A stretch of DNA of 31,382 nucleotides. Origin: Amoeboaphelidium occidentale (taxonomy: Eukaryota; Aphelidiomycota; Aphelidea). The translations under genes were made by a program, and so were the position numbers. How positions within the stretch are numbered: position 1 is the stretch's first letter; every line of letters begins with the position of its first letter. Under the pieces are notes generated by a model that ran no database searches, was not told the DNA's origin, and saw only the letters and a program-made list of their open reading frames with translations. Positions 8,220 to 17,091 of the stretch are shown here, piece by piece. The stretch is from NCBI GenBank assembly GCA_023515795.1, contig JALGPX010000005.1:1-31382 (forward strand), read 5' to 3'.

Positions 8220-8395
8220 TGTTTCGTCAGCTAACTGCAAAATTTAATTGGTGGTTAAAGACAGGTGAGTATGCTTGCATATTTACTTGTACGGTCTCCA
8301 CCAGCGTAGCCGAGAAATCGTGCGATTCGTGTAACGCTCTTCTCAGTAAGATTTGGTTTTATTTGAACTAATCCTGTAGCGAAGGGCCAGTTATT
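7785..8395 (+). repeat. Contig-end overlap 2: 7785-8089 repeated as 8091-8395 around N 8090
   Basis: The 305 bases on each side of the N align end to end with about eleven mismatches (about 96% identity). The overlap ends inside the stop region of GPN3 (TTATT at 8391-8395). Together with overlap 1 this chains three contigs across the Fanzor relic. Confidence 0.85.
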
Positions 8396-9391
8396 CAAGA
8401 TCTTCGTAATCTCCCTCATCGAACTTTGGCTCTTTAGGCTCCTCGTCCTCGCCGTATTGAATCGAATTATCGACGCACGAAATTGTGTATTCGACAGAAT
8501 CCTGGTCATAAATGTTTAACGGAATGAATGAGACCATGTCAAACTCTTCCAATAAATGTACCATAGCCTCATTAAGTCTTCGCCACTTCTCTGCTTTCCT
8601 TGCTCCAACAGAGTTTCTATCGCCTGTAGGTGTTCTGTGATCAGCCAATGCGTTCTCAAGTAAAACACGCGGAGCAGGATGAATGTAATAATCCAGACCA
8701 GACTCCTGTCTTTTCTTCTCAAGCATTTCCTCTTCTTCTTCATCAAAGGTCAATGGAATTTTATCATCATCTTTTGGTCTTTCCTTAAGATCACCTGGCC
8801 TTCCTTCGATCATATCCATCTTTGACAAAACATTAATGTGTGGAACTTCTAACTGCACCATTGCAGATATCGCTGTTAAAACACCAGAAAAGAACTTTGA
8901 ATAATCTGACATGAACTGACTCTCTAGCAGATACACGCAACAGACTCTCAAACTCAACCTCGACTGTAACACATTTATGAGTCTCTTCATAATATCAGAA
9001 TGAGTAAACAGCTCAATTTGACCAGGGCAGTCGATAATGATATACTCATCATGCGAAACAGTGTCAGGGGAAATCTCATCTTCAAGCCATTCGATATTCT
9101 CCAAAAGGTACTCCATGCAAAACATCAGACCGCCATTAGGGCCCAGCTCTACTTCTTCCATCGCCTCATCCAAAGAAATCAAGTCGCGTATATTAACAGT
9201 TGGCTCATAGTAAAGTTGCTCAGCAGCTGGATCGAGATTGACCATTATATGCGATCGTTTAATGGTTTCCAAGTGCTTCTGCATAGTAAAGCAGTACGTA
9301 GACTAAAATATCAGTTTTCAGGACAATGCGAGGCGTCATTTACCTTTCCGGCTCCTGCTGGTCCAACGACTAATTGACAGTAACGGCCCAT
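8391..9391 (-). CDS. GPN3: GPN-loop GTPase 3 (RNA polymerase II assembly/import)
   Basis: CDS is complement(8391..9302, 9344..9391), giving 319 aa. Exon 1 encodes MGRYCQLVVGPAGAGK, ending in the Walker A Lys. A 41-nt GT...AG intron (9303-9343) then leads to STYC, completing GPAGAGKST. Other GTPase motifs are DCPGQIEL (G3) and NVLSKMD (G4), and the family-specific GPN tripeptide is in LGPNGGLMF. The C-terminus is acidic. GPN2/GPN3 proteins act with GPN1 in cytoplasmic assembly and nuclear import of RNA polymerase II. Slightly longer than the typical 270-290 aa. The stop codon lies only about 170 bp from the end of the Fanzor relic, tail to tail. Confidence 0.93.
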
Positions 9392-9474
9392 TTGCTATTT
9401 GATTCAATCTCAGAAAATCTTGGAAAATGTTCAGGGGCAGGTTTCAACAGAAAATCAGACAGTTTATTTAAAGC

Positions 9475-9819
9475 TTAAGACTTAGCCTTCTCACGCAAGT
9501 TTCTTTTCATTCTGTTATAGATTACGCATCTATCGCATTGCGCGTAATAAGTTCCATCAGGTTTTCTTGAAAACGAGCCAGGTTCTTCTTGAGGCTTTCT
9601 TCTAACGCCTTCTGTGCGGCCGCACCTTTTACATTTGCGCTTTCCTTTTGTATTCTGAGAAACTTCGCGCAACTTTACAGCAACGCTTGATAGCAGATTC
9701 AAATTGAACGCACTCTTTGCAACAAAAGCGTGTTCAACAGCTTCTGGGCAAATGATATCAGAGTCAAGAGAAACCAAAGTGGAATTCTGACTACCAACAG
9801 TAGAGCTTGTTTCAGTCAT
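9475..9819 (-). CDS. Small zinc-finger protein, unknown function
   Basis: A 114-aa intronless protein with an ATG at 9819. Its C-terminal half holds CKRCG, a 28-residue basic spacer and CDRC, then IYNRMKRNLREK. The C-x2-C-x28-C-x2-C arrangement with CxxCGxT and CxxCxxY contexts is loosely like a GATA finger (normally x17-18), so a nucleic-acid-binding role is plausible but unproven. The N-terminal half is S/T/V-rich. It is head to tail with GPN3, 83 bp upstream of its start. Confidence 0.6.
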   Translation of the reverse strand: MTETSSTVGSQNSTLVSLDSDIICPEAVEHAFVAKSAFNLNLLSSVAVKLREVSQNTKGKRKCKRCGRTEGVRRKPQEEPGSFSRKPDGTYYAQCDRCVIYNRMKRNLREKAKS

Positions 9820-10034
9820 TCTATTTCAAAGAGTTGCAGTTGAAACAGAATGATTGTTTACGTGTCGAATGTTTGACACTTTCATGTGGCTTAGAGGGTG
9901 CTACGGTGTCGCTGAGCATGCTTAAACGTCAAGAGCCTATCCTAAATACTTTATGAGCGCTGATTCTAAAAGGCCATTCCCCTAATATTGTGATGCCCTT
10001 GAAACGCTAAGCTAAAGTTTTCCCAAAGCGACCG

Positions 10035-11384
10035 ATGGCGCAAACCAAACGAAGGAGCTCATCAAGGACGAGAAGTTCGTCGAGACCTGCAGAAGTAATT
10101 GCTGCTACAGAAGTTATCGAAAGTGCCCCGCATATTACCGAAACTAAAGACGATGCTGCACAGACTTTGGCTCAACAGGATTCTGATACTCTGAGCTTCT
10201 TTTACACGCCGCACACAATAACTGCGCTTGTGCTCATGCTCATAGCCTTCCTATACAATGCTGTCTACACTACTGCTTCTACAGATTTTGCAACCAACAG
10301 TAAAATGGGCCTAGTCGCAATGATGGTCACATTCTCTCTAATTGGCTTGCTAATGTTTCCGGATGGTAATTTCATTCGACCTCACCCAGCTGCATGGCGT
10401 ATTGTGCTCTCAAGCTCTGCGATTTATCAGTTGATACTTGTATGGATTCTGTTTCAGAATGTGGATGACGTTCGTCAATTGTTGCGCTATGTTGATCCCT
10501 CCCTCGGTTTGCAATTACCAGAGCGAAGTTATGCTGACAACTGCGAGTTGAGTTACGCAAATGTTATGGAACAAATGGATGAGTTCGTTGTTGCTCACGT
10601 TCTTGGTTGGGTTGCTAAGGGTATCATGTTGAGGGATTATTGGATTCTTTGGATTATGTCCATCATGTTTGAAGTCCTGGAATACTCGTTACAGCATCAG
10701 TTACCAAACTTTGCAGAATGTTGGTGGGATCATTGGATTCTGGATGTTTCCGTATGCAACTTATTGGGTTTATGGCTGGGCATGCAATATAATTACTACA
10801 TGTCATTGAAGGAATACTCTTGGCGTGGGTTTAAGCAAATACCGTCAGTTGGTGGCAAGGTAAAAAGAGCGGTGCAGCAGTTCACGCCTTACTCTTGGAC
10901 AAAGTAATGCACTTGTTTCATTCTGCTTAACTCTTCTAGGTTCGATTGGGCATTGACAAAAGACCTTCCACATTTCTTAATGTCTTTAACAGTTATTTCA
11001 GTGTTCCTTTTGGCTGAACTGAATGCTTTCTATTTAAAATACCTCTTATGGATACCTCCTACGAATCCTTTGAACACATACCGTTTACTCTTCTTTTTCA
11101 TTTCTGGTTCAGCTGCATTGAATGAAGGACATGCCTACATCTCAACTGAAGGGACACGAAAACTTGGTGCTCAGGCCTGGTTGACCGTTGCGAATATTTT
11201 TACAGAGTTCGTTATATGTCTAAAGTTTGGCAAGAATGAGTTTCATGAGCCTACTCCGTGGCACGTTGTTGTGTTTTGGACTTTGTTCTTGCTACTGCTG
11301 TTCAGCTATGTCCTCTATCAGTTCTTATTTAAGCCATGGTATCAGCAGAAGGAGAAGAATGATAGTGCCAAGAAAGTAAAGTGA
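10035..11384 (+). CDS. Phosphatidylserine synthase, base-exchange type (PSS1/PSS2 family)
   Basis: CDS is join(10035..10903, 10940..11384), giving 437 aa. A 36-nt intron (GTAATG...TTCTAG, CTTAAC branch point) joins SWTK to FDWALTK. The N-terminal 45 residues are Ser/Arg-rich and cytosolic. The body is multi-pass, with family motifs in order: RPHPAAWR, LFQNVDD, YADNC, DEFVVAHVLGWVAKG, FEVLEYS, LPNFAECWWDHWILD, CNLLGLWLGM, and in exon 2 ELNAFYLKYLLWIPP. This family swaps serine for the head group of PC or PE in the ER and MAM. Ascomycete and basidiomycete model fungi mainly use the unrelated CDP-DAG-dependent synthase, so finding this type is informative about lineage. Confidence 0.92.
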
Positions 11385-11563
11385 AAGAATAAATGATAGA
11401 CATCGTTGGTCGGATTAGTCAGGCTCAATTGAACATCTTAAGTCATCTGCATTTAAATATCTTAACAGTCGAGGATCTATTAATCTTTAGATCAGATACA
11501 TGACTTGAAAGTGGTTCTAATCAGTTGACTGTCACTCGAGTGCTGTTTGGTTTGGACAACTGC

Positions 11564-11577
11564 GTTGCTATGGAAAC
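11564..11577. promoter_or_regulatory. Possible RFX X-box upstream of the glycosyltransferase gene
   Basis: GTTGCTATGGAAAC matches the RFX-factor X-box consensus GTHNYYATRRNAAC at every position and is near-palindromic. It lies 56 bp upstream of the ATG at 11633. RFX proteins regulate DNA-damage and morphogenesis genes in fungi and ciliary genes in flagellated lineages. A single 14-bp match can occur by chance. Confidence 0.3.
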
Positions 11578-11632
11578 AGTGTCGTAAGTGATATATGGAT
11601 GGGTGGATAGAAAGTTCACCAATATTGCCAAT

Positions 11633-12727
11633 ATGATGCTAAAGGATAGGAAATACTGTTCTAGATTGCTCCTTTGCGTTGCGCTGGCTTTGGTTCTTGA
11701 GATATTAATGTTCACATACTTCACTATCTACATGAAAGGCCAGAGTGATGAACTCATGGAAATACTGGACGACTCTTTGGTTATTGTCACGGCGGCAAGT
11801 GAAAATCATTACTATGCTATTGTATCAACAATATACTCGGCGCAGAAGTCCTTACCAAATACTACCTTCATTGTGTATGATTTAGGATTTAGTCCCGAAG
11901 AGAAGGAGGCTATCAAGCAATTTAAGAATACCCAGTACAGAGTCTTTGATTTTTCTCAGTATCCCACATGGATGCATTTATACAACAAAAGCAGCGAAGA
12001 CTCTTCGCATAAGAGTGGATCTGACGGAGATGCACGATCAAAAAAGGCTGAGAGGGCTGGACAATGGGCTTGGAAACCGATTATACTGAAAGAAGTGGCT
12101 GAAACCACGAGATATGCAAATATTCTGTGGCTCGATGGAGACACCAATGTCAAAAGGTATCCGCAAGACTTGTTCGATGCTCTCAATAATCAAGGTGTAT
12201 TCACGACAGACAGTGTAGGAAATTCAACAGAATGGATTCATCCAAAAATGTTTCAATACTACAATCAGGACATGAGAAGCAACGTGTTTAAAATGGCAAA
12301 TGCTGGACGGGTTGGTTTCAACCTGAAGAATCAGACAGCAAAACGAGTTCTAAATGACTGGGTAGATTGCGCCATGAAAAAAGAATGCATTGCACCAGAA
12401 GGCAGTAACATTTTTAATCATAGACAGGATCAGGCTGCGTTGACTTTACTGATGGGAATGGAGGGTCTGCACTACGGTAGTGAACGTGCGAGTAGCTTCG
12501 TCGGCCACTATCCATTGCCAGAAAATATCAAAGAATGGGAGCAGTCGCTTAAGAGAAATAGAATTGATACAGACTATATGACATTAGTTGAGTTTCTACG
12601 TACGAAACATGCTGTCGCGAAATCCGTAATTGTCGATCATGATCACATACGAAATTGTTCTCACGAAAATGATTCTAAAATCTTTGGCACTTTTGGCAGC
12701 AGTTGCCGTTGCCTCCTCGTCTTATAG
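11633..12727 (+). CDS. Type II membrane glycosyltransferase, DUF1647-like
   Basis: A 364-aa protein starting at ATG 11633; the frame is open 15 codons further upstream but without an ATG. Residues 1-8 are cytosolic, about 9-32 form a signal anchor, and the rest is lumenal. The region from LVIVTAASENHYY through FIVYDLGFSPEEK and YPTWMHLY to QWAWKPIIL resembles the DUF1647 family of putative glycosyltransferases. ILWLDGDTNV near residue 165 supplies a DxD-type metal/nucleotide-sugar motif. N-glycosylation sequons occur. Its C-terminal 20 codons overlap the start of the next gene in another frame, so the true 3' end should be treated with care. Confidence 0.75.
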   Translation: MMLKDRKYCSRLLLCVALALVLEILMFTYFTIYMKGQSDELMEILDDSLVIVTAASENHYYAIVSTIYSAQKSLPNTTFIVYDLGFSPEEKEAIKQFKNTQYRVFDFSQYPTWMHLYNKSSEDSSHKSGSDGDARSKKAERAGQWAWKPIILKEVAETTRYANILWLDGDTNVKRYPQDLFDALNNQGVFTTDSVGNSTEWIHPKMFQYYNQDMRSNVFKMANAGRVGFNLKNQTAKRVLNDWVDCAMKKECIAPEGSNIFNHRQDQAALTLLMGMEGLHYGSERASSFVGHYPLPENIKEWEQSLKRNRIDTDYMTLVEFLRTKHAVAKSVIVDHDHIRNCSHENDSKIFGTFGSSCRCLLVL

Positions 12728-14912
12728 CGAACAAGAGCAGAAGATATTTGGAGCGCAGCAAGAGCATCAAGTAGAATCTGCAGAGAGAAGCTTCACTTAC
12801 AATGATCTCTTTGGCTTGACCAAATTGCAGCAGTCTGTGGTATCGCCTGATGGCGCCAACATTCTACTTCAAGTCTCAAAGTACAACACGTCTACGGACG
12901 CCACTGCATCGCGCGTCGTTCTATCTCAGTTGGAAGGTGACAAGTTGAGCTATCCCGCTGAAAAGCTTGATTTCAATGGTGGGAATGGTTTCGCTGACAA
13001 GGAATCTAACCCAATGTGGTTCTCCAATACCAAGTATGGCTTTATCAAGAAGGCCACTGGTGAAAGCTCGGGCGATTATGTCGTGTTGAAAGATGTTGAG
13101 AAAAAGAGTTTGTATGTTGAACAAAAGCTTCCGTTCGTGCCTGATAACTTGCAGTTTGATATAAATAGTGGCAGATTCACTTTCACATATCGCGTTTACC
13201 CTGGTATGTCTATTGAAGAGACCATCGTAAAGGATAAATCTTTGGGAGATGATATCAATAAGGTTCACGTCTTTGATAAGATTTACATTAGACGCTGGGA
13301 TACTTGGGATGATCACAAAGTCTCAAGGGTTTTTGCTACAGAGCCTGTTGCTCTGGATGAATTCGCTGAATATGATTTTGAATGTTTGATCTTGAATGCT
13401 GAGAACTTGATGAAGCTTGTTGATGAATCGAAAAGCACTCCAACGGAGCCTTTTGGAGCTGCATCTGATTACGCGTGGGATTCACAGTCTGGAAAATTAT
13501 TGTTTGTCAGTCCAACTTATTATAATGAGAGCAGACAGGCTTATTCAACATCTACAAATGTCTATGTTGTCTCAAATTCTACTTTTGAATGTGTATCATG
13601 CGGAAAGTACAAAGAAGGTGCGAAATCAAGTCCTAAATTGTATCGCGGCGAAGGATACAATTACACTTGGCTGGAAATGAGAAGACCAAAATATGAGGCT
13701 GACACAAACATTCTGGTGATGGGAAATCTAGAATCAAAGGAAATGTTCACAGTCCTATCTTCTTGGAACTACTCCATTCTTAGTTATGTTATGAGTGAAA
13801 AGTTTGATAGAATCGTTTTCTTGCTTGCAGAAGATGCAGGAGAATCAGTATTGTTCCGTTACAATCTTACCGGTACTATGGGTGGTCCAGTAAAGATTTT
13901 GCGTATGGGCAGCATTTCTGAGATGAAGTTGGTCCCTTCTGCAAGCAAAGACTCAGAAGTATTGCTTTTGACTTCAAGCACAATGAACAGACCTGCAGAA
14001 CTGTTTAGATTGGAAGTTTTCGTTGACCAGGACAGCGATTACATTTTTGACAGGCTGACCTTCCTCAATGAAATCGAAGAACAATATGGTTTGCAAGAGC
14101 CAGAGAAATTTTGGTTCAATGGTGCAAAGAATGAGAAAGTTATGGGCTGGTTGATTAAACCTGCACATTTTAATCCAAACAAGAAGTATCCTCTTGCATT
14201 TTTGATCCATGGTGGTCCAGAAAGTGCATGGCATGATTCTTTTAGCTACAGATGGAATCCTCAAATTTTTGCGTCATCTGATTATTTTGTTGCTATGGTG
14301 AATTTCCATGGTTCGACTGGTTATAGTCAGGATTTTGTTGATTCAATCCATGGCAACTGGGGCAGTTATCCTTTTGAGGATAATATTCTTGGTTTAAAGC
14401 ATGTTTTGAAGAGCAATCCTTCAATTGACTCTGAGAAAGTTTGTGCACTTGGCGCAAGCTATGGTGGATACATGATCAACTGGCTGAATGGAAATGCTCC
14501 TGAAGGAACCTTCAAATGTTTAGTTAATCATGATGGTTTGTTTGATTTGACTTCAATGTATTATGCGACAGAAGAATTATATTTCCCAGAGTTTTCAGTC
14601 GATAACAAGGATTCTGATTCAAAGCATGCTTACCCGCCATATCATTCCAAGCACACTCAGACAGTCTATGACAAGTGGTCTCCAAGCAGATATGTCAACA
14701 ACTGGAAAACTCCTACTCTAGTTATTCACGATGGAAGAGACTATAGAGTTCCTATCACTGAGGGTATTATGACATTTACAGCTTTGCAAAGAAAAGGCAT
14801 CAAGAGTAGATTAGTAGTGTTTGAAGAGGAAAACCATTGGATTTTGAAGAGCAAGAATGGTTTGAAATGGCACAATGAGGTTCTCGGCTGGTTAGCGGAG
14901 TTCTTGCATTGA
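12669..14912 (+). CDS. Secreted dipeptidyl peptidase V-like serine peptidase (S9)
   Basis: A 747-aa protein from ATG 12669, chosen because MILKSLALLAAVAVASSS is a good signal peptide; an ATG ten codons upstream would spoil it. An N-terminal beta-propeller of about 480 residues is followed by an alpha/beta-hydrolase domain with LIHGGPESAW, NFHGSTGYS, nucleophile Ser597 in GASYGG, Asp691 in DGRDYRVP and His723 in ENHW. The triad and the length match DPP-V (Dpp5), a secreted fungal enzyme releasing X-Ala and similar dipeptides. Several N-glycosylation sequons are present. No introns are needed. The start overlaps the end of the glycosyltransferase gene by 59 nt on the same strand. Confidence 0.93.
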   Translation: MILKSLALLAAVAVASSSYSEQEQKIFGAQQEHQVESAERSFTYNDLFGLTKLQQSVVSPDGANILLQVSKYNTSTDATASRVVLSQLEGDKLSYPAEKLDFNGGNGFADKESNPMWFSNTKYGFIKKATGESSGDYVVLKDVEKKSLYVEQKLPFVPDNLQFDINSGRFTFTYRVYPGMSIEETIVKDKSLGDDINKVHVFDKIYIRRWDTWDDHKVSRVFATEPVALDEFAEYDFECLILNAENLMKLVDESKSTPTEPFGAASDYAWDSQSGKLLFVSPTYYNESRQAYSTSTNVYVVSNSTFECVSCGKYKEGAKSSPKLYRGEGYNYTWLEMRRPKYEADTNILVMGNLESKEMFTVLSSWNYSILSYVMSEKFDRIVFLLAEDAGESVLFRYNLTGTMGGPVKILRMGSISEMKLVPSASKDSEVLLLTSSTMNRPAELFRLEVFVDQDSDYIFDRLTFLNEIEEQYGLQEPEKFWFNGAKNEKVMGWLIKPAHFNPNKKYPLAFLIHGGPESAWHDSFSYRWNPQIFASSDYFVAMVNFHGSTGYSQDFVDSIHGNWGSYPFEDNILGLKHVLKSNPSIDSEKVCALGASYGGYMINWLNGNAPEGTFKCLVNHDGLFDLTSMYYATEELYFPEFSVDNKDSDSKHAYPPYHSKHTQTVYDKWSPSRYVNNWKTPTLVIHDGRDYRVPITEGIMTFTALQRKGIKSRLVVFEEENHWILKSKNGLKWHNEVLGWLAEFLH

Positions 14913-14950
14913 GTAACATGAGTAAATAGATGCTATGAGTGCATTCAGAT

Positions 14951-17044
14951 TTATTCAAGAACAGTATTAATCTTCATGTATAGGCAAGGGCCAATTCTTA
15001 CTAGATGATCAAAAAGAACCAGTTGAATTTGCTTCTCTTTAGGCATATTATTTAGGCATGATTCTGGATGGATGAACATTTTGTTGTTCTTATCATTCCC
15101 ATGGTAGAAAAAGTCTGAATCTCCAGCTCTACTAGCGATATTTCCTTTAAAAGTTTCTTTAAAGCACTTAATAACCAAATCCGTCTTCATTTCTTCTAAT
15201 GCCACTTCTTTCAAAGGGCAATTCAATTGTTTTAAATAAGATGCCAGTCTATCACGAACCGAAGAGTATTTTCTGAACAAGCTAGGTGCCGTTGATACAG
15301 AAAACATGAAAGAAAACAAATCTCCATAAGCATTACGATTCGATTGTAGTTGAAGCAATTCTGTCTCCTCGTGTGCATTCGTAATGTTGTTCATTATAAT
15401 CAATGATGCGATCAAGGAAACAACGTTACTAGCACATTCAGGATATGAATTGCAAGCCACGTAAAGACAGTATCGGTACTCTGGTTTGATGTAAGCTGGG
15501 AGAGCACTCATGAATTCGAATAGCGGTGTTGGTCGCAACTGATCATTCAATGCTCCAATTGAAACCAAATACTCTGTTTCAAGTTCTGCAAGATTTTTCG
15601 TTGGATTAGTCAAGTTGTCGAAATAAAAGTCGACAGTCTTCAGCCCCGTACAAGTTTGTGAAAAGAATATTTCTTTGGCAAACGGAGTCAAGAACAAGAA
15701 TGATTGAGTCTCCAGAATCGGTTTCGGAGGCATGACAGTCTTATCAGATCCTGGATATAACAAGTATGCTCTACCTGGTTTTCCACTAAGACCAGCGCTT
15801 GATATTCTCTGTTCCATGTCGACTTCTGATATAGGAACGACTTCGTTTTTTGTTCTAATGAAACCATCACTAAAATCATCACAAGCCTGTAATTTATAAC
15901 CAGAATCAATAACAATTGATATGGAATGGAAAGGAAAATCATAAGTGGCGACATTAGTTGTCAGCACCACAACTGGGCGACTGTTATGCTTCCTTGATGT
16001 CCCTGCGAAAACAGCGCGATTACTCTCTTTGCAACCTTCATACAATCTTAATGCTTCGGATTTATATGACAAAACCAAATCGGTTGAAATCCTTTCAGCC
16101 AACATTTCGATTTCGTATCTTGTCGGTAAGAATACTAAAATGTCACCAACAACCTTCTGTTCGGTCTTTAGCAAATACTCTAAAGTATCAAAAGCTGCAT
16201 CGACACAATCCGAAACAGGATCACTGAGGCATGATACAGTAACTGGTTGAGCTACTCGATCGAGAGAAACCACTTGAACATTTGGTGGCTCGTTGCCTAA
16301 ATATCCAACCAGATCATCAACATCAGCGCGATTTGATGTAAGAATAACTTTTAAATCCCTCCTGTGAGCATAATTAATCATTCTCTTTAAGAGCGACAGA
16401 CACATGATCATTTCGTAAGACGGTAAATGCAAATCTTCTAAAAGCACCACCGAAAACTTCGAAACATTCAAGTTCACCGAAGTTAATTGCCAAAAGAATA
16501 CATCAACGGATGTGAAAATAATCTTTGTATCTTTCGAAACAAAGTCTTCGCATTTACCCTGAAAGCCAACAACACTACCGAGTTTGGTGCACAGTTCCAT
16601 GCAAACTTGATCAGCCACAGCTCTTGCCATCGATTCAGTCTGATGCACACAAACCATCTTATGAGTGCCTTCCAATTTACCTGCCTCATAAATATATTGT
16701 GGTATCTGAGTACTTTTGCCAACGCCAGGAGGTCCAGCAACAATCGTGAACGTGTTATGCTCAGAGGTGCACAAAATAGCCTGGCGATAATTGTAAATGT
16801 CCAGTCGTGTGCGTGCTTCAGGTGTAGAAATGGGTTGTATAGAAGGCGCATACGGGTACAAAGCCAAACCAACTTTATCTTCAGCAATGATATTTCCCAG
16901 ATCATCACGAGCTTCTTGCTTTGAGTTTGACAGACCTTGAGGGGTGCCAGAGACTGAAGTATCATCCCTAAGAGTTGCATCTTGTGTTTTCTGCTTTACC
17001 GGCGTTAATCCGAAGGTAAATGTGAACTGCGCCCCGCCTGACAT
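14951..17044 (-). CDS. Degenerate DEAH-box helicase-like protein
   Basis: A 697-aa intronless protein with the order of a DHX/Prp43-type helicase: two RecA-like domains, winged-helix/HA2 region and C-terminal OB fold (MFIHPESCLNN). Walker A is intact near residues 104-111 (GPPGVGKST). Other motifs have drifted. Motif Ia TQPRR is replaced by HQTES; motif II DEAH reads EDLH; motif III SAT reads TSN; motif VI QRxGRxGR reads QRISSAGLSG, losing both Arg fingers. Motif V (LTTNVATYDF) is recognisable. A long open frame with fold-level conservation argues against a pseudogene. It may bind nucleotide without unwinding RNA. The start is 47 bp from a divergent gene, probably sharing a promoter. Confidence 0.8.
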   Translation of the reverse strand: MSGGAQFTFTFGLTPVKQKTQDATLRDDTSVSGTPQGLSNSKQEARDDLGNIIAEDKVGLALYPYAPSIQPISTPEARTRLDIYNYRQAILCTSEHNTFTIVAGPPGVGKSTQIPQYIYEAGKLEGTHKMVCVHQTESMARAVADQVCMELCTKLGSVVGFQGKCEDFVSKDTKIIFTSVDVFFWQLTSVNLNVSKFSVVLLEDLHLPSYEMIMCLSLLKRMINYAHRRDLKVILTSNRADVDDLVGYLGNEPPNVQVVSLDRVAQPVTVSCLSDPVSDCVDAAFDTLEYLLKTEQKVVGDILVFLPTRYEIEMLAERISTDLVLSYKSEALRLYEGCKESNRAVFAGTSRKHNSRPVVVLTTNVATYDFPFHSISIVIDSGYKLQACDDFSDGFIRTKNEVVPISEVDMEQRISSAGLSGKPGRAYLLYPGSDKTVMPPKPILETQSFLFLTPFAKEIFFSQTCTGLKTVDFYFDNLTNPTKNLAELETEYLVSIGALNDQLRPTPLFEFMSALPAYIKPEYRYCLYVACNSYPECASNVVSLIASLIIMNNITNAHEETELLQLQSNRNAYGDLFSFMFSVSTAPSLFRKYSSVRDRLASYLKQLNCPLKEVALEEMKTDLVIKCFKETFKGNIASRAGDSDFFYHGNDKNNKMFIHPESCLNNMPKEKQIQLVLFDHLVRIGPCLYMKINTVLE

Positions 17045-17091
17045 GACTTTCGAGATTTGCGCGGAAAGAATTGTTGTTTCAGATTCAGAAC

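Noticed and set aside
7281..8395. Genuine tandem array of transposon copies
   Set aside because: Repeat edges coincide exactly with the N characters, which points to overlapping contig ends rather than biology.
17056..17067. E2F/MBF-type site TTTGCGCGGAAA in the divergent promoter
   Set aside because: It does not fit TTTSSCGC or ACGCGT exactly; a single near-match is not enough.
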